Shown here piece by piece: positions 30,314 to 38,581 of a stretch of DNA of 64,000 bases. Position 1 is the first letter of the stretch, and each line of letters begins with the position of its first letter. The DNA is from Streptococcus mitis. GTDB lineage: Bacteria > Bacillota > Bacilli > Lactobacillales > Streptococcaceae. The translations under genes were made by a program, and so were the position numbers. The stretch is from assembly GCF_000722695.1 (NCBI RefSeq), contig NZ_JPFU01000013.1, positions 248,001 to 312,000 of the forward strand, given 5' to 3'. Under the pieces are notes generated by a model. It ran no database searches. It worked only from the letters and a program-made list of their open reading frames with translations, and was not told where the DNA came from.

Positions 30314-31336
30314 TTAATCTACTTTTACAATCCAACCTTCTGGCGCTTCAATATCACCAAACTGAATACCTGTCAATTCATCATAGAGTTTACGAGTCAC
30401 AGGGCCAACTTCTGTTTCACTATAGAACACATGAAAATCATCACCGTGCTGAATTCCACCAATTGGCGAAATAACTGCTGCTGTACCACAGGCACCTGCC
30501 TCTACAAAACGGTCAAGGTTATCAATTGGGACATCTCCCTCAATAGGAGTTAAGCCCAAGCGATGTTCTGCCAAATAAAGCAAGGAATACTTGGTAATAG
30601 ATGGCAAGATAGATGGACTCAATGGTGTTACAAATTCATTATCAGCTGTAATTCCAAAGAAGTTAGCTGAACCGACTTCTTCAATCTTTGTATGAGTTGA
30701 TGGGTCTAGATAGATAACATCTGAAAAATGACGTGACTTGGCCAATTTCCCTGGCAAGAGACTGGCAGCATAGTTCCCACCAACCTTAGCCGCACCTGTA
30801 CCATTTGGCGCTGCACGGTCGTATTCATCCTGAATCAAGAAGTTGGTTGGAACCAAACCACCCTTAAAGTAATTTCCAACTGGCATAGCAAAGATAGTAA
30901 AAATATACTCCTCTGCTGGTTTTACCCCGATGATATCTCCAACACCAATCAAAAGTGGACGAAGATAAAGGGTTCCACCTGTTCCATATGGTGGTACGTA
31001 TTCTTCATTGGCGCGGACAACTGCCTTACAAGCTTCTACAAACATGTCTGTCGGAACTTGTGGCATCAAGAGACGGTCACAAGTACGTTGCAAGCGTTTA
31101 GCATTTTCATCAGGACGGAAAAGTTGAATACCACCATCCTTAGTACGATAGGCTTTTAAACCTTCGAACGCTTGTTGTCCATAGTGAAGACTTGGAGAAG
31201 ACTCTGAAATATGCAAAGTTGCATCCTCTGTAAGCTCTCCTTGATCCCATTGTCCATTTTTAAAATGAGCAATATAGCGATAAGGTAATTTCATATAGGA
31301 GAAACCAAGGTTTTCCCAATCAATCGTTACTGTCAT
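30314..31336 (-). CDS. ilvE: Branched-chain amino acid aminotransferase
   Basis: PLP enzyme that interconverts Leu/Ile/Val and their 2-keto acids. 340 residues, fold-type IV, with the PLP-lysine region in TGAAKVGGNYAASL and the EVGSANFFGI block. AAGGAG precedes the ATG. A perfect CodY box sits just upstream of its promoter, so control by branched-chain amino acid supply is expected. Confidence 0.95.
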   Translation of the reverse strand: MTVTIDWENLGFSYMKLPYRYIAHFKNGQWDQGELTEDATLHISESSPSLHYGQQAFEGLKAYRTKDGGIQLFRPDENAKRLQRTCDRLLMPQVPTDMFVEACKAVVRANEEYVPPYGTGGTLYLRPLLIGVGDIIGVKPAEEYIFTIFAMPVGNYFKGGLVPTNFLIQDEYDRAAPNGTGAAKVGGNYAASLLPGKLAKSRHFSDVIYLDPSTHTKIEEVGSANFFGITADNEFVTPLSPSILPSITKYSLLYLAEHRLGLTPIEGDVPIDNLDRFVEAGACGTAAVISPIGGIQHGDDFHVFYSETEVGPVTRKLYDELTGIQFGDIEAPEGWIVKVD

Positions 31337-31370
31337 ATTCCACTCCTTATTCTAAAAACTTATTTCTTTT

Positions 31371-31398
31371 ATTCTACACTATTTTTCTAAAATAGCAA
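31371..31398 (-). promoter_or_regulatory. Promoter of ilvE
   Basis: Minus strand TTGCTA, 16 bases, TAGAAT. It lies 35 bases before the start codon and 11 bases downstream of the CodY box. Confidence 0.65.
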
Positions 31399-31409
31399 GT
31401 ATATTTTGT

Positions 31410-31424
31410 AATTTTCAGAAAATT
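31410..31424. promoter_or_regulatory. CodY box upstream of ilvE
   Basis: AATTTTCAGAAAATT (AATTTTCTGAAAATT on the other strand) matches the CodY consensus AATTTTCWGAAAATT at all 15 positions. It ends 11 bases before the -35 of ilvE. Confidence 0.9.
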
Positions 31425-31432
31425 TCTTCAAT

Positions 31433-31465
31433 AAAAAGAACCAGCTCTAAGAACTGATTCCTTTT
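31433..31465 (-). terminator. Terminator of the lectinolysin gene
   Basis: 12-bp stem AAAAGGAATCAG / CTGGTTCTTTTT with two G-T pairs and a 9-base loop, T-run on the minus strand, 13 bases after the stop codon. Confidence 0.85.
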
Positions 31466-31477
31466 ACAAGTTAAAAA

Positions 31478-33487
31478 TTAGTTATTTTCAACTTTTTCCT
31501 CGTATTTTGGTCTGATTGTTGTACCTGAGTTAACAATGGTACGTTTTTGAACAAGAGGAAGGTCTGTGCGATTATAAACTGTACGCCATGGTTCCCAAAC
31601 AAGACCTGTTTTTTCTTGAATCTTCACACGTATATTGCGCACATTTCCTCTAAATTGAATTTCAGTTTGGAAACCAGCTGTTCTACTTTTACCATTATCT
31701 TCCCATTGACGTGAGCGGATACTTTCGATACCATCCTTGTCATAAGTTACTTCATCCCAGTAAACATAGTAACGAGCGATATAGGCTCCCTTATGATGTA
31801 AATTGAGGAAACCATTTTTGTATGAAGTGACTTTCGTTTCAATGTAGTCTGTATTGCTTTGAATTGTGGCCACTTGATTATCTTTCAAGAATGCAGTCTT
31901 ATAAGAAATTGGAACAGCAGGGTTTTGTGTACTGAAAGTAGCTCCTTCTTGAATCAAACTCTTCAAATCTTCTACTGTACCTGTCACAACACGTCCAGCT
32001 CTATCAGCATTTCCACCTACGATTGAAACTGTTACCTTGGTATCCTTCAAGACACGCGCCCATTCAGATTCGGCTTTAATCGGTACTCCCTTAATTACAG
32101 CATCGATAGCTGCTTTCAATTCTGTACTCTTGCTTGTTGTTTCAAATTTGACATACATTTGACGTCCGTATGAAACACTTGACACGTATACAGGAGGTGT
32201 TTTTTCATCAATTCCACGTGCTTTCAATTGATCAACCGTTACTCCTGGAGCAAATACATCTGATGGATTTTTTGGAGCATCAAAGTTAGCAGTATAGTAA
32301 ATTTGTTTAAAATCGACGACCTCAATTTGTTTCTCACCCTTGTTCACAGCCTCAAAGTCAAATTTTAAGTTCGCTCCTACTTTTTCAAAATCACTTCCAA
32401 ATTTTGCTTTCAATTGATTCATACTATAAGCAGAAGTTGATTCGTATTGCATACGTGCTGGAGTAGCGTTTTTCGCAGCATACTTTTCATGCCAACGATT
32501 TAACAAGGTATTCACACCTTCCTGCATACCACTTACAGTTGGATTAGCATCTACATAGCTATCTCCGCCTACCATTCCTGGTAAGTCAACACTAATCCTA
32601 CCTTTGCTACGATCTAAACTAATTTGTTGTGGTTTATTTTCTAGAAGGTCTTGATTTACTTTAAACAAAGCACCTAGGTAAATATCCCCATTGCTATTAA
32701 TGGCAACATCAGAAGAACCATTGGAAAGACTCTTCTTCACTTTCTCTACAACCACAAACTCATTTCCTTGTTGCTTTGTGCTTGTATTCGTGTAATTTTC
32801 TATCGCCTCACCCCGTCTAGTTAAAATATCTGTTTTATCATAATTCAAATCAAACAAATAGTGATTGAGTTCAGCAGTAAAATCTGTTTTTGATCTATTT
32901 TCTGATTTATTGCTTGTTACACTCTTTTCTTTTACAGAGCGATACACTTCGACTTCTGCCAAACTAAGAGGTGTTTTGGGGTTATTTAGTTCAATTTTAA
33001 CATATTGCGCATGAACTCCAGAAAATTGAACATCAATTGTTGGTTGATTGTTTAAGCTATCGATATGTTGACGAGTTACTTCATTTCCAGCTTTATCCAA
33101 CAAAATAACATCAAAATTAGATAAACGCTTTGCTACATCCCCATCTCCACGATTGTAGATACGAACAGTTCCTACTGATTCTTCTTTCTCTAAATCAACT
33201 TTCCACCAAGAATGATCTTGAAAATCTGTATGGGTAACGGAACGGTGGCTCCATGCGTTATCACGATTGCCATCAACTGCTCTAGAAGCATCTCCGCCAT
33301 AGGCAATTGAACTTTGACTTGCAGGTTTGTGAGCAGCAATGTTTTCACCAGAAACTGTAGCTACACTTGGCTCTGTAGCTTTTACTACATTTGATTGAAA
33401 AATTAGTCCAGAACCTAGTAAAAATGTTGCAATGACAACGCCACATACTCCAATACTACGCTTACTAATCCCTTTATTTTTAATCAT
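31478..33487 (-). CDS. lly: Lectinolysin-type cholesterol-dependent cytolysin
   Basis: 669-residue secreted pore-forming toxin. Signal peptide 1-37 (cut after VKA). An N-terminal F5/8-type C fucolectin domain spans 48-184, with the fucose-site pattern YNRGDGDVAKRLS (111-123). CDC domains 1-3 span about 200-550 and domain 4 about 555-666. The undecapeptide is EKTGLVWEPWR (625-635), the proline form found in human-specific toxins. YVY (574-576), 14 residues, RS (591-592) matches the CD59-binding motif YXYX14RS. The usual Thr-Leu cholesterol pair is Thr-Ile here (GTTIRP). Closest known proteins are S. mitis platelet-aggregation factor/lectinolysin. Confidence 0.93.
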   Translation of the reverse strand: MIKNKGISKRSIGVCGVVIATFLLGSGLIFQSNVVKATEPSVATVSGENIAAHKPASQSSIAYGGDASRAVDGNRDNAWSHRSVTHTDFQDHSWWKVDLEKEESVGTVRIYNRGDGDVAKRLSNFDVILLDKAGNEVTRQHIDSLNNQPTIDVQFSGVHAQYVKIELNNPKTPLSLAEVEVYRSVKEKSVTSNKSENRSKTDFTAELNHYLFDLNYDKTDILTRRGEAIENYTNTSTKQQGNEFVVVEKVKKSLSNGSSDVAINSNGDIYLGALFKVNQDLLENKPQQISLDRSKGRISVDLPGMVGGDSYVDANPTVSGMQEGVNTLLNRWHEKYAAKNATPARMQYESTSAYSMNQLKAKFGSDFEKVGANLKFDFEAVNKGEKQIEVVDFKQIYYTANFDAPKNPSDVFAPGVTVDQLKARGIDEKTPPVYVSSVSYGRQMYVKFETTSKSTELKAAIDAVIKGVPIKAESEWARVLKDTKVTVSIVGGNADRAGRVVTGTVEDLKSLIQEGATFSTQNPAVPISYKTAFLKDNQVATIQSNTDYIETKVTSYKNGFLNLHHKGAYIARYYVYWDEVTYDKDGIESIRSRQWEDNGKSRTAGFQTEIQFRGNVRNIRVKIQEKTGLVWEPWRTVYNRTDLPLVQKRTIVNSGTTIRPKYEEKVENN

Positions 33488-33550
33488 ACAAAACTCCTTT
33501 AATATATTTGAGCTAATTATTTCTTAAGCGCGCTTTCTTTAAACGACAAG

Positions 33551-33579
33551 ATTATATCATAAAAATATTATAGACGCAA
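33551..33579 (-). promoter_or_regulatory. Promoter of the lectinolysin gene
   Basis: Minus strand TTGCGT, 17 bases, TATAAT preceded by TGA (extended -10), giving a leader of about 58 bases with AAAGGAG before the start. Confidence 0.75.
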
Positions 33580-33689
33580 TCGTTTACTTTAAAAAAGCTA
33601 GTATTTTTTATTAGGTCAACTTATATAGCTGCTAATACATTAACATATAAATATTCAAAAACCGAGTGGTCTATACCAATAAAAACAAG

Positions 33690-33741
33690 AAAACGACCAG
33701 GCTTACGTCCCTATCAGTTGGGACGTAGCACTGTTCGTTTT
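33690..33741. terminator. Long terminator hairpin downstream of parC
   Basis: Inner stem ACGTCCC / GGGACGT (7 bp, loop of 8) inside an outer AAAACGA / TCGTTTT pairing, T-run on either strand. It ends parC transcription before the cytolysin promoter. Confidence 0.75.
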
Positions 33742-33829
33742 TGTATATATAATCAAATTCAACTTTTAAATCTATAGCTTAAGAAATTTCTTACTGAAAA
33801 GCTTTTCATTGTTTTTATCATTTCTTAGA

Positions 33830-36298
33830 TTAAAATTCTGTATAAGCTTCCTGAAGATAAGCGTCAAAAACTTCTTCATCTGAAATCGTGTCAGAGATGA
33901 AGCTACCGTTGCTAGTTCGTTCTGACAAATTCAAGTCTTGCAATCGGCTTTCATAGACAGTTCCTTTGTTGGATTGGACAAGCAGAATTTGATCATTTTC
34001 TTCTACTTCCGTACTAAAGAGGTCACCAACGAAGTCTTGCTCGGCAACTGCTCCTGCCAAGAAAATTCGATGTGGTTTGTTTTTCAACTCACGCAAGACT
34101 TGTAGCCCTCGTTTGGCACGGCTGGTTGCTGGAATTTCCTCAATAGAAACACGTTTCAAGCTACCACGCTGAGTCAAGAGGTAGAAGGATGAGGTGTTGC
34201 AGATAAAGGCCGATTGGAGTACATCATCTTCTTTCAGATTCATAGCCTTGACCCCTGCCGCCTTGGCACCCACAACTGGAACCTCTTCGATATTGAAACG
34301 AAGGGCATAACCGTTTTGACTAATCAAGAGAACATCATCTAGTTTAATTGGAGCCACTGCTACAATCTGGTCTGTCTCGTCTTTGAGCTTAGCATACTTG
34401 ACAGACTTAGATTTATAGGTCCGCCATGGAGTGAATTCTTTTCGTTCTACGCGTTTGATTTGACCGAGACGAGTTGCAGTAAAGTAGGTTGTGGCATCAT
34501 CAAACTGATCCACCACTTCCACATAAAGGATTTCTTCGTTGGTTTCAAAGTTTGTAATGGTCTGGCTCAGATGCTCTCCGATGTCCTTCCAGCGAATATC
34601 TGCCAATTCATGGATTGGTCTGTAGATGACATTTCCAAGACTTGTGAACATCAAAAGATGCTGTGTTGTCTTGGCAGATTGAACAAAAATCAAACGATCG
34701 TCGTCACGTTTGCCAATTTCTTCCAGCGTTGAAGCAGCAAAGGAACGTGGACTGGTACGCTTGATGTAACCTGCCTTGGTCACGCTGACATAGGTATCTT
34801 CCTCAGCGATAAGACTAGCTGTATCAATCTCGATTGCTTTCGCAGTGTCTTCTAGAGAACTCAAACGTGGAGTCGCAAATTTCTTCTTGACCTCACGAAG
34901 TTCTTTCTTCATAAGATTGTACATAGTCCGTTCATCACCAATAATCGCCGCAAGCATGGCAATCTTTTCACGAAGTTCTGCTTCTTCCTCCTGCAAGACA
35001 ACCACGTCTGTATTAGTCAAACGGTAAAGCTGTAAGGTCACGATGGCCTCAGCCTGCTCCTCTGTAAATTCATAGCTGACCTTGAGGTTTTCCTTGGCGT
35101 CAGCCTTATTCTCAGAAGCACGGATAAGGGCAATGACTTCATCCAAAATCGAAATCACTCGAATCAAACCTTCGACGATATGGAGACGTTTCTCAGCCTT
35201 TTCCTTGTCAAAGCGGGAACGAGCCAGAATCACTTCACGACGGTGGGCGATGTAGCTAGACAAAATTGGGACAATCCCGACCTGACGAGGTGTGAAATTG
35301 TCAATCGCCACCATGTTAAAGTTGTAATTGATTTGTAGGTCAGTATATTTGAATAGATAGTTGAGAACAAGCTCGGTATTTGCGTCTTTCTTGAGCTCAA
35401 TAGCGATACGAAGACCGTCACGGTCAGATTCATCACGAACCTCAGCGATACCTGCCACCTTGTTATTGACACGAACTTCATCGATTTTCTTGACTAAGTT
35501 AGCCTTATTAATCTCATAGGGAATCTCAGTAATAACGATTTGTTCCTTACCACCTTTTAGCTTTTCAATCTCAGTCTTGGAACGAACAACCACGCGCCCT
35601 TTCCCAGTTTCATAGGCTTTCTTGATTTCATCACGGCCCTGAATAATTCCTCCTGTCGGAAAATCTGGTCCAGGTAAGAATTCCATCAGCTTGTCAACCT
35701 TGGCTGTTGGGTGGTCAATCATGTAAACCGCAGCATCAATGACCTCAGCCAAATTATGGGGAGGAATATCTGTGGCATATCCAGCTGAAATACCAGTAGA
35801 TCCATTGACCAAGAGGTTTGGAAAGGCTGCTGGCAAAACAGTCGGTTCTTTCTCCGTATCGTCAAAGTTCCATGCAAAAGGAACGGTCTTTTTCTCGATA
35901 TCCTGAAGAAGAAAGCCTGCAATCTCAGACAAACGCGCCTCAGTATAACGCATAGCCGCAGGCGGATCTCCGTCCATAGAACCGTTATTACCGTGCATTT
36001 CGACTAGAATCTCACGATTTTTCCAATCCTGAGACATACGAACCATGGCATCATAGATAGAAGAATCCCCGTGTGGATGGAAATTCCCCATGATGTTCCC
36101 GACTGACTTGGCCGACTTACGGTAGCTCTTGTCAAAGGTATTGCCATCCTTATTCATCGAATAAAGAATACGACGCTGAACCGGCTTCAATCCATCCCGA
36201 ATGTCTGGCAAGGCCCGGTCTTGAATAATATACTTGGAGTAGCGACCAAAGCGCTCTCCCATGATGTCCTCCAGGGACATATTTTGAATGTTAGACAT
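33830..36298 (-). CDS. parC: DNA topoisomerase IV subunit A
   Basis: Cuts and rejoins DNA to unlink daughter chromosomes, with ParE. 822 residues. Catalytic tyrosine at about 118 in AAMRYTEARL. The quinolone-resistance region reads HPHGDSSIYDAM with Ser79 and Asp83, the susceptible residues. Six-bladed C-terminal DNA-wrapping domain after about residue 500. Ribosome site weak. In most streptococci parE and parC are almost adjacent; here 6.4 kb of accessory DNA separates them. Confidence 0.97.
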   Translation of the reverse strand: MSNIQNMSLEDIMGERFGRYSKYIIQDRALPDIRDGLKPVQRRILYSMNKDGNTFDKSYRKSAKSVGNIMGNFHPHGDSSIYDAMVRMSQDWKNREILVEMHGNNGSMDGDPPAAMRYTEARLSEIAGFLLQDIEKKTVPFAWNFDDTEKEPTVLPAAFPNLLVNGSTGISAGYATDIPPHNLAEVIDAAVYMIDHPTAKVDKLMEFLPGPDFPTGGIIQGRDEIKKAYETGKGRVVVRSKTEIEKLKGGKEQIVITEIPYEINKANLVKKIDEVRVNNKVAGIAEVRDESDRDGLRIAIELKKDANTELVLNYLFKYTDLQINYNFNMVAIDNFTPRQVGIVPILSSYIAHRREVILARSRFDKEKAEKRLHIVEGLIRVISILDEVIALIRASENKADAKENLKVSYEFTEEQAEAIVTLQLYRLTNTDVVVLQEEEAELREKIAMLAAIIGDERTMYNLMKKELREVKKKFATPRLSSLEDTAKAIEIDTASLIAEEDTYVSVTKAGYIKRTSPRSFAASTLEEIGKRDDDRLIFVQSAKTTQHLLMFTSLGNVIYRPIHELADIRWKDIGEHLSQTITNFETNEEILYVEVVDQFDDATTYFTATRLGQIKRVERKEFTPWRTYKSKSVKYAKLKDETDQIVAVAPIKLDDVLLISQNGYALRFNIEEVPVVGAKAAGVKAMNLKEDDVLQSAFICNTSSFYLLTQRGSLKRVSIEEIPATSRAKRGLQVLRELKNKPHRIFLAGAVAEQDFVGDLFSTEVEENDQILLVQSNKGTVYESRLQDLNLSERTSNGSFISDTISDEEVFDAYLQEAYTEF

Positions 36299-36370
36299 AA
36301 GATATAAAGCCCGTAAAATACCAAGTGTAAAGATAAATTCTTGAAGTAAGCTCTCAAGAGAATTTATTTT

Positions 36371-36413
36371 TTTTACACAGTATCTAGAGCATGTTCAACT
36401 CCTTTCAAAGAAT
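36371..36413 (-). repeat. 43-base direct repeat, copy nearer parC
   Basis: Minus strand begins ATTCTTTGAAAGGAGTTGAA. It matches the copy at 36541-36583 at 36 of 43 positions, and all seven differences are transitions. Confidence 0.8.
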
Positions 36414-36540
36414 GTAGAGTGTGTAATGATAAAAGAATGTAGAAAGGATTAGTCCCGTGTTCAGTTACTATAACTAATCAAACGACCCTTTCTGTAGTTT
36501 AATGTGTTTAAAATTTGTTTCTTCAGCGAGTAATAAGGAA

Positions 36541-36583
36541 TTTCACATAGCATTTAGGGCGTGTTCAACTCCTTTCGAAGAAT
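36541..36583 (-). repeat. 43-base direct repeat, distal copy
   Basis: Minus strand begins ATTCTTCGAAAGGAGTTGAA. Same orientation as the copy at 36371-36413, 170 bases apart. Confidence 0.8.
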
Positions 36584-36668
36584 GGAAAGTAAATATTATG
36601 GAAAAAGAAAAAATATAGAATAAGTGAGCTTCATCCAATGCCTATACCGTCATTTCCACTTGAAATGT

Positions 36669-37229
36669 CTACTCCACAAATCCTCGTTTATACTTAATAT
36701 GACTGGCGATATTGCTATCTACATCTTTCTTATCCCAAAGTTGAAGTTCCCATGGGTAGTAAAAATTACTCTTATTTTTAAAATAGATATGAATACCAAC
36801 ATAGCCATCTTTATCACGTAAATACCAGTTTTTTAGTCCGTACAACTCTTGCCAATCATCTAATTTATCCATGACTTGAGCTATCTCTTTGGAACTTAAA
36901 ATCATACGAGCACCAAAAATATCATTAAGAATGGAATTCACAGGATAGCCCTCTTGACGCTCTGAAAAACGTGTAATTTTATCTAAAATAGACTCAGAAG
37001 TCTTGACACGATAAACATAGGCAATATCTTGAACATCTGCTTTCATCAGATAGTCATTAATTGACTCATGTAAATTCAGACGGTAGGACAAAATCGCTTT
37101 CGTCGGAACTTTTGAAAAGGTATGCTTGAGATTGATTTTTTCCACCTTACCCGTTTCAAAATAATCTTTAGAATATTCTAGATGAATACGATTAATCTCT
37201 GTAATGAGGCGTTCCACTTTTTCAATCAT
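36669..37229 (-). CDS. RelA/SpoT-like nucleotidyltransferase-fold protein
   Basis: 186 residues with the pattern of a small (p)ppGpp-synthetase domain: YRVKTSESILDKITRF (73-88, ATP-binding segment), DIFGARMIL (103-111, the G-x-R core), GYVGIHIYF (142-150) and ELQLWD (161-166). No HD hydrolase or regulatory domains. It may be an alarmone synthetase, a toxin of the toxSAS kind, or another nucleotidyl- or pyrophosphate-transferase; sequence alone does not decide. GAGGAG precedes the ATG and the gene starts 29 bases after the ANT(6)-like gene, so they form a unit. Confidence 0.75.
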   Translation of the reverse strand: MIEKVERLITEINRIHLEYSKDYFETGKVEKINLKHTFSKVPTKAILSYRLNLHESINDYLMKADVQDIAYVYRVKTSESILDKITRFSERQEGYPVNSILNDIFGARMILSSKEIAQVMDKLDDWQELYGLKNWYLRDKDGYVGIHIYFKNKSNFYYPWELQLWDKKDVDSNIASHIKYKRGFVE

Positions 37230-37258
37230 GAGTCTTCTCCTCTCGCTTTTTCATTTTT

Positions 37259-38086
37259 CTAGTTATTACCAAACTTCTTCACTCTTTCCTCAGCATACTC
37301 AATCATCTTCTCAGCCACTTCCTTATCGTAGCCAAAGCCCATTTTTTGAGCAAGGGATTGAGCTTCTTGGTGGAAAAGTTGCATTGTAGCATACAAAGAC
37401 TGAGTGATTTTCTCTTTACTTGAAAAATCAAGCTGATTTGAGAATTCTTTCTTTTTCTCAGCAGGTAAATAGTTAAATAGATATTTATAGTTCTTGCCAA
37501 CATCAACAGCCCCATTATCACTTGCTACCTGCCAAGCTAAGATTTTCAGGAGTTCTTGTTGACAAATGCCATAGAGATGGTCGGTCGCATAGATGACTTG
37601 ATTACGACAAATGCCTTTGACTACATAAGCCGACACCCACCAAAATTCATTGCAGACTTTTTCAAAATCTATCTCGCTAGCTGGACTTATCCAGTAACGC
37701 TCTATATTTGGGGAATAGGGTTCAAATAAATGCTCTGGATCTTCTAAAACAGTGAATCCGGCCTCACTGTCTATCCACTCTTGAATGTAGTCTTTGGGGC
37801 AGAGGGTCAAATCAATGCGATTGCCATCTTCAAAGAGCATAAGAAATAAACGGCGATGTCCCAACCTAATCTCTTGCTCGATAATGCGTTTGCCAAACTG
37901 GTCTAGACAAGAAAGGTCACTTGTCAGATTATCAAAATCATCCACAATATAGACCACGTCGTAATCCTGAAACTCATCTTTTGGTGCTTTTGTATCAGTT
38001 CGTGAACCAGACATGGCGATAGCGTCGACTTGTAGCACTTTTGCAGTTTGCAAAATTAAATCTAGCATTTCGGGTTCAGTTCTCAT
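37259..38086 (-). CDS. ANT(6)-like aminoglycoside adenylyltransferase family protein
   Basis: 275 residues from MRTEPEMLDLILQTA. Nucleotidyltransferase motif SGSRTD (26-31) with DYDVVY (41-46) and RIDLTL, then CNEFWWVSAYVVKGICR and the C-terminal helical domain with VGKNYKY, the order seen in streptomycin 6-adenylyltransferases. Streptomycin modification is possible, but distant chromosomal members exist with unknown substrates. Ribosome site is weak. An in-frame extension up to 38176 has no family similarity, so the shorter start is preferred. Confidence 0.75.
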   Translation of the reverse strand: MRTEPEMLDLILQTAKVLQVDAIAMSGSRTDTKAPKDEFQDYDVVYIVDDFDNLTSDLSCLDQFGKRIIEQEIRLGHRRLFLMLFEDGNRIDLTLCPKDYIQEWIDSEAGFTVLEDPEHLFEPYSPNIERYWISPASEIDFEKVCNEFWWVSAYVVKGICRNQVIYATDHLYGICQQELLKILAWQVASDNGAVDVGKNYKYLFNYLPAEKKKEFSNQLDFSSKEKITQSLYATMQLFHQEAQSLAQKMGFGYDKEVAEKMIEYAEERVKKFGNN

Positions 38087-38102
38087 AGGAATACCTGCCT
38101 TT

Positions 38103-38225
38103 TTAGTGAAAACTCTCGATTCTGTAGAGGGTATGTCTATAAAGCGGACTATCAGCTGGAACTTTTTCGTTATCAAATTCTTTGAAAAATCCCATGACTA
38201 GTTTTTTCATGACTTTGACAGACAT
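38103..38225 (-). CDS. Possible 40-residue ORF or gene remnant
   Basis: Short frame MSVKVMKKLVMGFFKEFDN... ending RIESFH, between the small membrane gene and the ANT(6)-like gene and in the same direction. Residue composition looks like real protein, but no ribosome site is seen. It may be a small gene or the leftover of a larger one; I do not recognise it. Confidence 0.3.
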   Translation of the reverse strand: MSVKVMKKLVMGFFKEFDNEKVPADSPLYRHTLYRIESFH

Positions 38226-38233
38226 CTTTGTTT

Positions 38234-38581
38234 TTATTTCTTCTTTTTAAACAGATTATTAATAATAAGAAAAACTACTAACAAAACAGCTAATACATTT
38301 GTTTGATGTTTAATTTCCTTCAACCCTAGCCAGCCTTGATCACTTGCAAAATTAACCCCTACAATTACATATAAGAAAATCAAATACATGCTAAATATAT
38401 TAGTCAATAGCCATCCTCCAATTTTCTTGCAGCATGATTCATCTGCCGAGCTAAATGAATCGGGATTAGGCGTATCAAGCTTTACATATTTATCCAAATA
38501 ATCTTGAGCAGAAAATTTATTTATCTTATCTTCACCATTTTTATTAATTTTAACATCTAGTTCAAGTTTCATTTCATGCAC
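38234..38581 (-). CDS. Small two-pass membrane protein of unknown function
   Basis: 115 residues (112 if the second ATG is used). The polar N-terminal half carries KINKFSAQDYLDKYVKLDTPNPDSF. Two hydrophobic segments follow (about 57-77 and 93-108), with a lysine-rich tail. A CC pair sits before the first segment. The start overlaps the end of the upstream membrane gene by 8 bases, so the two are coupled. Not recognised. Confidence 0.7.
   Translation of the reverse strand: MHEMKLELDVKINKNGEDKINKFSAQDYLDKYVKLDTPNPDSFSSADESCCKKIGGWLLTNIFSMYLIFLYVIVGVNFASDQGWLGLKEIKHQTNVLAVLLVVFLIINNLFKKKK

Larger units (their letters stand above)
33488..33829. other. Intergenic region between lectinolysin gene and parC
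   Basis: 342 bases. It contains the lectinolysin promoter (33551-33579), a long terminator hairpin (33690-33741) and AT-rich DNA between; no gene seen. Confidence 0.7.
36299..36668. other. Repeat-bearing leader region upstream of parC
   Basis: 370 bases without a gene. On the minus strand it holds two copies of a 43-base repeat, a hairpin between them (AGAAAGG...GATTAGT / ACTAATC...CTTTCT, about 36444-36493), and a long hairpin GTGTAAA...ATAAATT / AATTTAT...TTTACAC (about 36325-36380) directly before parC. A weak promoter TTGAAC-17-TAAAAA lies in the repeat copy nearer parC. Confidence 0.6.

Noticed and set aside
35950..36062. Quinolone-resistance changes in ParC
   Set aside because: The region reads HPHGDSSIYDAM, so Ser79 and Asp83 are the susceptible residues.
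37259..38086. Calling the ANT(6)-like gene a confirmed streptomycin-resistance gene
   Set aside because: Motifs fit the family, but distant chromosomal members with unknown substrates exist, and no resistance-element markers are nearby.
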